Part shown: piece after piece, positions 1-6,527 of the stretch
Numbering within the stretch: position 1 is the stretch's first letter
Layout of the letters: each line of letters opens with the position of its first letter
Made by a program: the position numbers and the translations under genes
Source of the DNA: Nitrospiraceae bacterium
GTDB lineage: Bacteria > Nitrospirota > UBA9217
Length of the DNA: 21,649 nt
Assembly (NCBI GenBank): GCA_003454665.1
Contig: DMKB01000176.1
Span: forward strand, 1 to 21,649
Direction of reading: 5' to 3'
The notes under the pieces: model-generated
The model's database searches: none
Told to the model about the DNA's origin: nothing
Seen by the model: only the letters and a program-made list of their open reading frames with translations

Positions 1-1543
1 CCTGTCCGACTTCAAGCTGGCTCGTCTTCAGCTTATTGATCTGGCGGATCGTGTCGGCGTCGGTATGGAATTTCTTGGCAATCACCCAGAGGCTGTCACC
101 TCTCTGCACCTTGTACTTCCCGCCGGGAAGAAGCGTGTAGCTCCCCCGTGCCGCCGCGGTACGCCTGACACCTCTGCTCCGAAGGGGAATCTTCAACCGC
201 TGTCCCGCCCGGATAAAGTGCCTTCGTCTGATGTTGTTCGCCCGGGCAATTCTTCCAACGGACGTGCGGTACTTCATCGCGATGAGCGACAGGCTCTCAC
301 CCCTTCTTACCCGGTGGTACACATACTTCCGTTTTGGCGGGGTCCATTTTGGAATGGAATCAAGATTAGCGAGCAGCAGTTCTCCTGCACCGGGGGGCAC
401 CTTGAGCGCATAGGGCGTGGGCGGCGTGGCATGGCGTCGCAACTCCGGGTTCTGTGCCGTCAGGAGTTCGTAGGTCACATCGAGCTGCTCAGCCACCGTC
501 TTCAGGTGGACCGGCTTTTCTATCGTCACGACTTCGTAGTGGAGCGGACCGTCCAGCTCTTCCAGATGGAACCCGTAGGCAACGGGATCCTTCAGAATGA
601 AGAGGGTAGCCAGAAACCGGGGATAGTAGCGGGCCGTTTCCCAGGGCAGCCGTTCATAGAGGTCCCAGAAGTTATCGAGATAATTGATCTTTTGACTGCG
701 GATGACGCGCAGAACCTTCCCTTCGCCGCAATTATAGGCAGCGAGTACCGTCGCCCAGTCGCCGAATATGTGGTGAAGTTCCTTGAGGTAGGCTACCGCG
801 GCGTCCGTTGACTTGGTCGGGTCCAGACGCTCGTCGATCCATGTGGTTCTCTTGAGGCCGAATTTATAGCCCGTGGAAGGGATGAACTGCCAGAGTCCCA
901 GTGCGCGGGCGCGGGAAAAGGCGTTTACCTTGAATCCGCTCTCGATGAGCGGAAGCCACGAAAGTTCCTGCGGCAGGCCGGCCTTTCTCAGTGCCGTGAG
1001 CATCTCGCTGCGGTATCGTCCGGAGCGCCGGTACGACTCGATAAAAAAATCGCGTTCCGTCGTCTGGAACCGCTTGAGTTCCTTCAAAACATGCTGGTTC
1101 ATGGTCATGGGAATCGCGTTGTGGTTCCCGTTGACGGCGGTGTAACGCGAGGCATAGATCTCGAGGATCCGCCTCGAAATCATGAACCGGAGATCATCTT
1201 TCTGCTGGATCAGCTTCGAGCTGTTGCCGGGATTGACCTGCAGGATGAGGGTATAGGCCTGGTCGAGGGCTTCGATGGATTTTTCGATCTCCCCTTCCGC
1301 CCAGAACTCCTGAGACGTTTCGCTGTACTCAAGGGCGGTATCGAGGATATTCTGCGCTTCTCCGTCGATCTCCTCGTCAGCAGCGGCACGATCGGATCTC
1401 GGACTATCATAACGATAGTTGTTCGTCTTTGATGGTGAAGCGGTGTTCGTGTTGAGAGAGGTAGAGCGGGAAAGGGAGCACCCAAACGTGAGAAGCAGCA
1501 ACAGGACGGCGGCATATCGAAAAGCGGGAATATTCATGCGCAT
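1..1543 (-). CDS. mltD: MltD-like membrane-bound lytic murein transglycosylase with LysM repeats (3' end outside window)
   Basis: Predicted to cleave the MurNAc-GlcNAc glycan strands of peptidoglycan, forming 1,6-anhydromuropeptides, from the periplasmic face of an outer-membrane anchor. The open frame runs from ATG at 1543 off the left edge (at least 514 codons); an in-frame TAA lies directly upstream, so 1543 is the earliest start, with a second ATG at 1537. Residues 1-22 form a signal peptide ending LTFGC; Cys22 is the likely lipidated residue, although the lipobox is imperfect (Thr at -3, Phe at -2). The SLT domain shows the catalytic-Glu motif IESGF (Glu201), GLWQFIPSTG, and AAYNCGEG near residue 270. 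After it come a weak LysM-like segment and two clear LysM repeats (VRRGESLSLIAMKY and VQRGDSLWVIAKKF), the last cut by the edge. No Shine-Dalgarno is seen. It is separated from the upstream ABC genes by a possible terminator and has its own promoter. Confidence 0.93.
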   Translation of the reverse strand, partial: MRMNIPAFRYAAVLLLLLTFGCSLSRSTSLNTNTASPSKTNNYRYDSPRSDRAAADEEIDGEAQNILDTALEYSETSQEFWAEGEIEKSIEALDQAYTLILQVNPGNSSKLIQQKDDLRFMISRRILEIYASRYTAVNGNHNAIPMTMNQHVLKELKRFQTTERDFFIESYRRSGRYRSEMLTALRKAGLPQELSWLPLIESGFKVNAFSRARALGLWQFIPSTGYKFGLKRTTWIDERLDPTKSTDAAVAYLKELHHIFGDWATVLAAYNCGEGKVLRVIRSQKINYLDNFWDLYERLPWETARYYPRFLATLFILKDPVAYGFHLEELDGPLHYEVVTIEKPVHLKTVAEQLDVTYELLTAQNPELRRHATPPTPYALKVPPGAGELLLANLDSIPKWTPPKRKYVYHRVRRGESLSLIAMKYRTSVGRIARANNIRRRHFIRAGQRLKIPLRSRGVRRTAAARGSYTLLPGGKYKVQRGDSLWVIAKKFHTDADTIRQINKLKTSQLEVGQ

Positions 1544-1552
1544 TTAGTCGTA

Positions 1553-1581
1553 ATTATAAACGCTAAATCGAATAAATGCAA
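1553..1581 (-). promoter_or_regulatory. Predicted sigma70-type promoter of the mltD-like gene
   Basis: On the minus strand a TTGCAT -35 box (1576-1581) and a perfect TATAAT -10 box (1553-1558) are separated by 17 bp. The implied transcription start near 1546 is only about 3 nt before the first ATG at 1543, which agrees with the absence of a ribosome binding site and suggests a nearly leaderless mRNA. The call rests on consensus match and spacing only. Confidence 0.55.
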
Positions 1582-1615
1582 ATAAAATGTGAATCTTCGC
1601 GAATTAAAGTGGAAG

Positions 1616-1634
1616 GAAAAGACGGATACCGTCT
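1616..1634 (-). terminator. Possible weak intrinsic terminator after the ABC transporter genes
   Basis: On the minus strand, about 60 nt past the ATPase stop codon, AGACGG and CCGTCT form a 6-bp stem around a TAT loop, followed directly by TTTTCC. The stem is short and the T-tract is brief, so it may terminate only partly. It sits between the ABC genes and the mltD-like promoter. Confidence 0.4.
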
Positions 1635-1692
1635 CGCTCACCACCGTCTGTTATGGACCTCAGCGGGTCAGCACCGAGCAGGCCCTGGAGTT

Positions 1693-2379
1693 TTATTGCT
1701 CCTCGTTTTTCCCGTGGACCATCTTCATCCGTCGCCCGGCCTGACCCGCGAGCTCCGTGTTATGCGTCACGAGAATGAAGGTCACCCCCTGTGCTTTATT
1801 CATGTCACTGAAAAACCGCATCATGTCCGCCTCGGTCTCCTCGTCGAGGTCCCCTGTCGGTTCGTCGGCAAGAATGAGCTCCGGGTCGTTCATGAAGGCA
1901 CGGGCGATGGCCACGCGCCGCTGCTGGCCTCCGGAAAGCTGCGACGGGTATGCATTGATCCGGTCTCCCAAACCGACCATGTTCAGCAGCTCGACGGCCC
2001 GCTCTTCGTGCAGTTTGCCATCAGCGTCCTTCCGGGAGGGTTTGAACAACACGGGCAGGAGGAGGTTCTCTTTTGCCGTCAGCACGGAGAGAAGACTGGC
2101 GAACTGAAACATGAACCCGATCTTTTCGGAACGGTACTCCGAGAGGCCGTCGCTGTTCAGCCCGTAAATATCCCGGCCTTCGAACCGTACCGATCCCGAG
2201 GATGGTTTTGCGATCCCGCCGAGTATCGAGAGAAGCGTCGTTTTGCCGGACCCGGAATGGCCGACCAGGGAGACGAATTCGCCCTTTTCTATCGCGATCG
2301 ACACCTTGTCCACGGCAATGATTTGTTCACCGCCGATCGCATATATCATCGATACCTCGTCGGTCTGTAGTTGTGCCAC
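1693..2379 (-). CDS. ABC transporter ATP-binding protein, LolD/MacB family
   Basis: Cytoplasmic ATPase that powers the FtsX-type permease encoded just upstream. All ABC motifs are intact: Walker A GHSGSGKT (residues 40-47), Q-loop Gln92, signature LSGGQQ (148-153), Walker B LILADEP ending in Glu173, and switch His206. At 228 residues it has the usual size for a LolD/MacB-class ATPase. The start is set at GTG 2379 because an AAGGAG in the last codons of the permease gene lies 8 nt before it; the alternative TTG at 2385 would leave only 2 nt of spacing. The permease stop ends at 2382, so the two genes are 2 nt apart and surely co-transcribed. The motifs fix the family, not the substrate. This class usually acts on envelope substrates (lipoproteins, peptides, metals or redox components) rather than small-nutrient import. 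Confidence 0.93.
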   Translation of the reverse strand: MAQLQTDEVSMIYAIGGEQIIAVDKVSIAIEKGEFVSLVGHSGSGKTTLLSILGGIAKPSSGSVRFEGRDIYGLNSDGLSEYRSEKIGFMFQFASLLSVLTAKENLLLPVLFKPSRKDADGKLHEERAVELLNMVGLGDRINAYPSQLSGGQQRRVAIARAFMNDPELILADEPTGDLDEETEADMMRFFSDMNKAQGVTFILVTHNTELAGQAGRRMKMVHGKNEEQ

Positions 2380-2381
2380 GG

Positions 2382-3578
2382 TCAACGCTCCTTTATCGCC
2401 GTCAGGGGCTCCATTTTCTTTATCCGCCGGATCGGCACGAGAGCGCCGATGATGCAGATGCCCGTCCCCGCGACAAAACCGATGACGGCGACGGCAAGGC
2501 GTTCGACGGCGCGCAGGTCTGAGGAAATATTTTTCAGAATCGTAAAGCTCTTGGCCAGCAGCACTGACAGGCCGGTACCGAACACAATGCCCGCCGTGCT
2601 CCCCACGGCCCCGATGAGCAGGACTTCGATAAAAAACAGGCCCATGACATGCGATTCTTTCGCCCCGACGGCGCGCATGATTCCGACTTCCTGGGACCGC
2701 TCATTCGCAACGGCGGAGAAGACCGTCCATGCCAGAAAAATGGAGAGGATCGAGGCAAGGGCGATGGTCATGGAAAATATTCCGCTGATGTCCCGGAGCG
2801 TGTTGATGATGCTCCTGCCGATGTCCTTGCCAGTAACGGCGTCCACTTCTATGATCGAGTCTTCGATGGCATTCGCCACCTTCCGGTGACTGAACCCCTC
2901 CTTGATTTTGGCAAAGATGATCGACACCTGCCCCGGCTTGATCGGCAGATCGCTGTTCTTCACTATGTCGCTGATATTATCATCGCTGATAAATACGGCA
3001 TTATCCAGTCCCGTACCCGTTTTGTCAAGGACGCCGACCATTTTGAAGACATTGCCGAAGAGGACACTGTCCACTTCCACGAGGCCCACACTGATATTAA
3101 ACGATGATTCATGGCCGACGATCGACTCTCCCTTCCCGAGTTTTCTGTCGATTTTCCCCTTGAGCCACGGCTTCATGATAAAATCAGAGTCCTGGTCAAA
3201 GGCGATGATCAGCGACTCCGGGACACTGCAGCAGAGCGAGGAAAGGGTAACGAGATAGGTCTGGTGGGTCATTTTTTCAATACCGTCGATCTTCGATACT
3301 TTTTCCAGTATGTCCTGGTCCATATAAAATGACTTCACCTTGTTTTCGAGGAGGACATCCTCTGCAGCGCCGCGTGAACCCGTCGGCACGACGATGATAT
3401 CGGCGCCGAGACGGCTCGTCATGATCTGGATGCTGGCATGGACCCGGTAAATGAAGGAAAGGGCGAATACGAGGACGGCCGTCAGGAGCGTAATGGCAAG
3501 AACAAGCATTGCCGTTCTGAGGGGCCTTCTTTTTACGTTTTTGATCGCGAATGATAGTACGGAAAAATCATTGGTCAT
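2382..3578 (-). CDS. FtsX/MacB-type ABC transporter permease
   Basis: Inner-membrane permease partner of the following ATPase. The layout is typical of FtsX/MacB: TM1 at about residues 20-43, a large periplasmic domain (44-263), then TM2-TM4 at about 264-291, 311-342 and 361-382, with the conserved cytoplasmic loop NERSQEVGIMRAVGA after TM2. The periplasmic domain carries GADIIVVP shortly after TM1 and a vicinal Cys pair (Cys116-Cys117). From memory, similar permeases occur beside FTR1/P19 iron-copper genes in Campylobacter; this was not checked. ATG 3578 (398 aa) is preferred because GACGAG precedes it; an in-frame ATG at 3596 is possible. No MacA-like adaptor is encoded here. The start codon lies just past a terminator-like hairpin, so expression is probably controlled separately from the gene before it. 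Substrate unknown. Confidence 0.9.
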   Translation of the reverse strand: MTNDFSVLSFAIKNVKRRPLRTAMLVLAITLLTAVLVFALSFIYRVHASIQIMTSRLGADIIVVPTGSRGAAEDVLLENKVKSFYMDQDILEKVSKIDGIEKMTHQTYLVTLSSLCCSVPESLIIAFDQDSDFIMKPWLKGKIDRKLGKGESIVGHESSFNISVGLVEVDSVLFGNVFKMVGVLDKTGTGLDNAVFISDDNISDIVKNSDLPIKPGQVSIIFAKIKEGFSHRKVANAIEDSIIEVDAVTGKDIGRSIINTLRDISGIFSMTIALASILSIFLAWTVFSAVANERSQEVGIMRAVGAKESHVMGLFFIEVLLIGAVGSTAGIVFGTGLSVLLAKSFTILKNISSDLRAVERLAVAVIGFVAGTGICIIGALVPIRRIKKMEPLTAIKER

Positions 3579-3600
3579 GGTCTGCTCGTCTTTCATTGTG

Positions 3601-3649
3601 AAGACAAAACAAGAGGGAGATCCCGTCCTGTCAGAACGGGGTCCCCCTC
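3601..3649 (-). terminator. Strong terminator-like hairpin directly before the ABC permease gene
   Basis: On the minus strand, arms at 3636-3649 and 3613-3626 pair over 14 positions with one G-U wobble and one C-A mismatch, around a 9-nt loop TCTGACAGG. The U-rich TTGTTTTGTCTT follows at once (3612-3601). The plus-strand reading has no T-tract, so it works in the minus direction. It ends the beta-propeller gene transcript or attenuates read-through into the ABC genes, whose start is only about 23 nt further on. Confidence 0.7.
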
Positions 3650-3699
3650 CGGGTACATATGCATACAACAGGGGTGTATGGTTCTCCTAGCGCTGCGGG

Positions 3700-4839
3700 C
3701 TAGTTTTTCCAGGTAGCGTCAAGGCCGCACAGGACGGCGCTTTTGTCGCCAAGCCCCACGTCCTTATGACATCCCAGGCAGGTCGATACGGGGTTGCCGA
3801 CGATCTTCTTGGAAGCGGAATCATAGAGATACAGAACGCCGTCCGTGATGTCCTTGTCCATCTCCTTGCCCTGGGCATCAATCGCCTCGGTAGCAAGCCG
3901 CACGGTCAACAGGGCATACTTGTCGTCGGGCGTCGGCATGACATCATGAATCTGGGAACCCTCTTCAACACTCATCTTCTCATCGATGAGCTTCAGGGTC
4001 TTGCCATCGAGCACCCACATCCGGTCTGCGGCTGATTGATAGATACGTTTGCCGTCATTGCTGAAATACTGCCTGAATGTAAGGGTCTTGTTCGGCTCGC
4101 CGGTAAGGGTATTCTTCGCAAGGACCTTCCATTTGCCCTTGACGAGGGACGACATTTTCACGAGGATGAAATCCACCTTGCCGTTCCCCTTCCCGTCCGG
4201 GCCGGCCTGGTTGATGACGACGAGGAACTTTTTCATATCAGGGCTGTTGATCCCGTGGACGAATTTATACGTTCCGGGCTTGTACCCCATGTCGGTGACG
4301 AACACTCTCTTTTTGAGTTTCATCGACTTTTTGTCGAATACATCGATATAGCCCTCGGTCCCCATGAACACGGGCATGTAATATTTCTTGTTCTGCCCCG
4401 AAGCACAATAGAGCGGGCCCTTTTTCCCCGGCGCTTTCTCGTGTGGGGTAAGCGCGACGTCCGTAATGACCTCACCGGTCTTCAGGTCCGATTTGCCGAC
4501 ATGCATCTTTCCTTGCGGGTCACGTTTGTAGGTTGACCAGAACAGAACATTGCTGTCGCGGTTGTCGATCCTGGCGTCATGGGTGGGATGGGTCTTTTTC
4601 ATGCCGATGGTGACCCTGCCGAGATTTTCCATCTTGATCGGATTCTTCGCGTCACTCGGGTCTATGGTAATGTCCGCCTTGGCAAAGTGCCCGCCCATAC
4701 CGGCTACGTATACGGTGGCCCCATACTTCTCCTTCGCGGCAACAGCCACCGGAGTCTGGGAATCAACGACGGTGAATGCAAGATATCCTGCGCTGATGAG
4801 CGCGCATACCGTCACGATTCCGATTACTTTTCTCTTCAT
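3700..4839 (-). CDS. Secreted beta-propeller-like protein with one C-terminal heme c site
   Basis: Predicted periplasmic protein of 379 aa. The N-terminus is a classical signal peptide (KRK, then a hydrophobic stretch to about residue 25, with a likely cut after AVA near residue 35). The body contains several beta-propeller-like blade segments of the type S-(N/D)-D-G-K-x-(I/L)-Y followed by a D-G-K-T-L-K turn, for example FSNDGKRIYQSAADRMWVLD and PTPDDKYALLTVR. The C-terminus carries CLGCH (residues 354-358), a CXXCH motif for covalent heme c, and one more Cys at 371. A strong GGGGAGGAA ribosome site precedes ATG 4839. It is not NosZ: no CuA motif or His array is visible. The neighbouring copper chaperone and ABC pair suggest a metal or electron-transfer role; no enzymatic function is recognised. 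Confidence 0.8.
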   Translation of the reverse strand: MKRKVIGIVTVCALISAGYLAFTVVDSQTPVAVAAKEKYGATVYVAGMGGHFAKADITIDPSDAKNPIKMENLGRVTIGMKKTHPTHDARIDNRDSNVLFWSTYKRDPQGKMHVGKSDLKTGEVITDVALTPHEKAPGKKGPLYCASGQNKKYYMPVFMGTEGYIDVFDKKSMKLKKRVFVTDMGYKPGTYKFVHGINSPDMKKFLVVINQAGPDGKGNGKVDFILVKMSSLVKGKWKVLAKNTLTGEPNKTLTFRQYFSNDGKRIYQSAADRMWVLDGKTLKLIDEKMSVEEGSQIHDVMPTPDDKYALLTVRLATEAIDAQGKEMDKDITDGVLYLYDSASKKIVGNPVSTCLGCHKDVGLGDKSAVLCGLDATWKN

Positions 4840-4943
4840 GGTTTCCTCCCCTTCAGTACTTTGGTTGACATGATAGTGCTCATGTTACCCATTGCAAAAA
4901 ACAACGTTCACCCCCCGTCCTTCAGAGTACGCATGGTACGAGA

Positions 4944-4972
4944 ACGATAACATTCCATCTGGGCAAAGTCAA
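4944..4972 (-). promoter_or_regulatory. Predicted promoter of the heme beta-propeller gene
   Basis: On the minus strand TTGACT (4967-4972) is followed after 17 bp by TATCGT (4944-4949), preceded by TG in the extended -10 position. The implied start near 4937 gives a leader of about 97 nt. A near-palindrome lies immediately upstream (4975-4990). Confidence 0.4.
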
Positions 4973-4974
4973 TT

Positions 4975-4990
4975 TAAAGTTAAAACTTTA
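4975..4990. promoter_or_regulatory. Inverted repeat upstream of the beta-propeller promoter, possible operator
   Basis: TAAAGTT and AACTTTA are perfect 7-bp arms separated by AA. The centre lies about 45 bp upstream of the predicted start of the beta-propeller transcript, next to the -35 box, a usual position for an activator. It also lies in the tail of the copper chaperone transcript but is too AT-rich to be a good terminator. Confidence 0.35.
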
Positions 4991-5009
4991 GAATTTGTTA
5001 AGTTGAAAT

Positions 5010-5501
5010 TTAATGCATGGAGTGACGCATCGGCTTGCCGGAGGCGGGCATAAACTTCACTTTCACCGGTTTTTCTCCTGACTCTTTGAACCGTAAATAG
5101 AGGACGAGCTCGTGTCCTGTCTTGATGCCTTTCGGCAGTTTGAACAGCATGATATGAAGGCTCCCGGGCTTTAACTCAACAATGCTCAGAGAAGGTACCG
5201 CAATGTTCTCTGCCGCGACCATTTTCCCCTCTCGTACATCGTGCAGTTCCACGACAATATTCGGATCGCTCGCGCGAGCGCTCAGCAGGGTATCATCACC
5301 CTTGCCGGCGTTAATGATCTTCATGAAAACCGAGCCGACGCCCAGCATAACGGGTGACAAGCGCGCCTTCTGCTCATGAATACTGATGTTCGGCGGTTTC
5401 GGCGATTCCCCCATTCCCACCAGAACACTTCCCGCTGCCAGGAGGACACCCAGCAACGTTACCACGATCACCACCCATCGGTTCACTTTCTTCTTCATCA
5501 T
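5010..5501 (-). CDS. PCu(A)C-family periplasmic copper chaperone
   Basis: A membrane-anchored or secreted protein of 163 aa, predicted to bind Cu(I) in the periplasm and pass it to cuproenzymes. Residues 9-30 form a signal peptide or anchor. The domain follows the PCu(A)C (DUF461) pattern: MKIINAGKGDDTLLSA, VELH (His87), then Met94, then LKPGSLHIM (His116, Met118). Met94-X21-His116-X-Met118 fits the known copper motif, but His87 to Met94 is X6 rather than the usual X10. The C-terminus ends in a Met/His-rich tail (PMRHSMH), which could add copper ligands. The start is placed at ATG 5501 (or 5498) behind a GGAAGGAAGGG ribosome site; the long in-frame N-terminal extension upstream has no such support and would cover the promoter. 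Divergent from the PH-domain gene. Confidence 0.88.
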   Translation of the reverse strand: MMKKKVNRWVVIVVTLLGVLLAAGSVLVGMGESPKPPNISIHEQKARLSPVMLGVGSVFMKIINAGKGDDTLLSARASDPNIVVELHDVREGKMVAAENIAVPSLSIVELKPGSLHIMLFKLPKGIKTGHELVLYLRFKESGEKPVKVKFMPASGKPMRHSMH

Positions 5502-5570
5502 CCCTTCCTTCCCTCCCGTACCGTACGTACATTCTTCACGAATCATGCACAATCGATTGTAGTTTGAAAA

Positions 5571-5600
5571 AATATACCTTTTGTAATATAATTGCAACAA
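5571..5600 (-). promoter_or_regulatory. Predicted promoter of the copper chaperone gene
   Basis: On the minus strand TTGTTG (5595-5600) and TATATT (5571-5576) are 18 bp apart. The -35 box lies inside the left arm of the 27-bp inverted repeat at 5591-5617. The weak -35 and this overlap suggest control by a bound regulator. Confidence 0.45.
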
Positions 5601-5617
5601 AGAAATTTTGTTGCAAT
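5591..5617. promoter_or_regulatory. Perfect 11-bp inverted repeat, candidate operator between divergent genes
   Basis: ATTGCAACAAA (5591-5601) and TTTGTTGCAAT (5607-5617) are exact reverse complements, separated by GAAAT. The two arms contain the -35 boxes of the two divergent promoters. No T-tract follows in a way that fits termination. I do not recognise the motif as a named regulator site; its symmetry fits a dimeric repressor. Confidence 0.65.
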
Positions 5618-5637
5618 AGTTACAAGTTTCATATAAT
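5608..5637 (+). promoter_or_regulatory. Predicted promoter of the PH-domain gene
   Basis: TTGTTG (5608-5613) and a perfect TATAAT (5632-5637) are separated by 18 bp, mirroring the opposite promoter. The implied start near 5644 gives a leader of about 78 nt. A smaller inverted repeat, CATATA (5630-5635) and TATATG (5644-5649), overlaps the -10 region. Confidence 0.5.
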
Positions 5638-5721
5638 CTAATCTATATGTTTTGCCTCTTCTGCTGTTTTGCGTCATTGCGTCGCTGAAGAAACTGTTCA
5701 GTCGGGAGTGAGGGTGATTCC

Positions 5722-6234
5722 ATGGGAAATGCATTAGCTTATCATTACTATTCACGACCTGCCTTGAGAAATCAATGGATCGCCGTCGGCATCGCCCTTG
5801 TCCTGATGGCCGTCTTTGTAGTGGTTTCCTTCCGGGGGCTTGTCATCGGCATGACGGAATTCGGTATCGCCGCCGTTATCGGCGTCGGTGTGCTGCTGCT
5901 GTCCCTCTGCATCCCCATTGCCATCAGAAAATACTCATGGCTCTATTCCATAGATGATGAAAACATCGAGAGTAGATACGGCATCATTTCCCTGAACGTG
6001 AAGTCCATCAGGATCAAAGACCTCAGGAACATAAATGTGAGGCAGTCTTTTTTTCAGCGGATTTTCACCCTTGGGGACGTCGAATTCAGCACTGCCGCGG
6101 GTGGCGGCGTGGAAGTCGTCTTCGCCGGAGTCCTTGATCCCATGAGCGTTAAATACGTAGCACAGAGCCTCCAGGATTCCTATGACCGCCGAAGGGCGAA
6201 CGCCTACCGGTCTCTCGAAGAGAATTCACGATAA
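5722..6234 (+). CDS. Bacterial PH-domain (YdbS-like, DUF304) membrane protein
   Basis: A 170-aa inner-membrane protein of unknown precise role. Two transmembrane helices (about residues 19-37 and 47-68) are followed by a cytoplasmic bacterial PH-like domain: WLYSIDDENIESRYGIISL, IRIKDLRNINVRQSFFQRIF, then LGDVEFSTAAGGG and a helix near 140-155. This order (charged ridge, I-x-Y/L-x-D-I-R-N-x-x-V-x-Q, G-x-x-x-F-x-T-A) is typical of the family. GTGAGGGTG precedes ATG 5722. It is transcribed divergently from the copper chaperone through a shared operator, which hints at, but does not prove, a common regulator. Confidence 0.8.
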   Translation: MGNALAYHYYSRPALRNQWIAVGIALVLMAVFVVVSFRGLVIGMTEFGIAAVIGVGVLLLSLCIPIAIRKYSWLYSIDDENIESRYGIISLNVKSIRIKDLRNINVRQSFFQRIFTLGDVEFSTAAGGGVEVVFAGVLDPMSVKYVAQSLQDSYDRRRANAYRSLEENSR

Positions 6235-6437
6235 TGCATTGTGCCTGCCTAGGCAGCGGTTCTCCCCTCCACCATGCTGTCCCGCAAAGGAGAAGCACGT
6301 GACCGCTTGTCGTTTCAGGACAAACCCAGCCAAACATGCTGTTTCTTGGTACCCGATGTCTACATCGGTTCTGCTCTCCATCATTATTCTGCAATAAAAT
6401 ATCCTGTGAAATGAAACACAGTTATTTTTTAGCTCTC
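6235..6437. other. Intergenic region with two short palindromes, no gene seen
   Basis: Between the PH-domain gene and the hcp promoter I see no coding region with a ribosome site. Two perfect palindromic elements occur: CTGCCTAGGCAG (6245-6256, 11 nt past the stop codon) and CCGATGT-CT-ACATCGG (6353-6368). Neither is followed by a T-tract, so neither is called a terminator. Confidence 0.5.
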
Positions 6438-6451
6438 ATGATCTAAATCAT
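6438..6451 (+). promoter_or_regulatory. FNR/CRP-family operator upstream of hcp
   Basis: ATGAT-CTAA-ATCAT is a perfect palindrome matching the FNR core TGAT-N4-ATCA. Its centre (6444.5) lies at -41.5 relative to the predicted hcp start at about 6486, the classic position for class II FNR activation. Confidence 0.7.
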
Positions 6452-6473
6452 AGTTGCAGCCCCGATCATCCCC

Positions 6474-6479
6474 TATACT
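6474..6479 (+). promoter_or_regulatory. Predicted -10 box of the hcp promoter
   Basis: TATACT lies 22 bp after the FNR-like palindrome. No consensus -35 box is present; the operator occupies its place, as expected for an activator-dependent promoter. The leader to the hcp start is about 42 nt. Confidence 0.6.
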
Positions 6480-6527
6480 AGGAACATATCGTACAAGTTA
6501 AAATAAAATCACACAAGGAGGGAAACA

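Noticed and set aside
65..811. Long plus-strand open frame of 248 codons
   Set aside because: It is antisense to the lytic transglycosylase, whose SLT and LysM motifs are unmistakable on the minus strand; no family features.
1576..2370. Plus-strand open frame of 264 codons
   Set aside because: Shadow of the ABC ATPase, which has all its motifs on the minus strand.
3700..4839. Nitrous oxide reductase or its maturation protein, given a beta-propeller next to a copper chaperone
   Set aside because: No CuA motif, no His ligands for CuZ, too short, and the heme site stands alone at the C-terminus.
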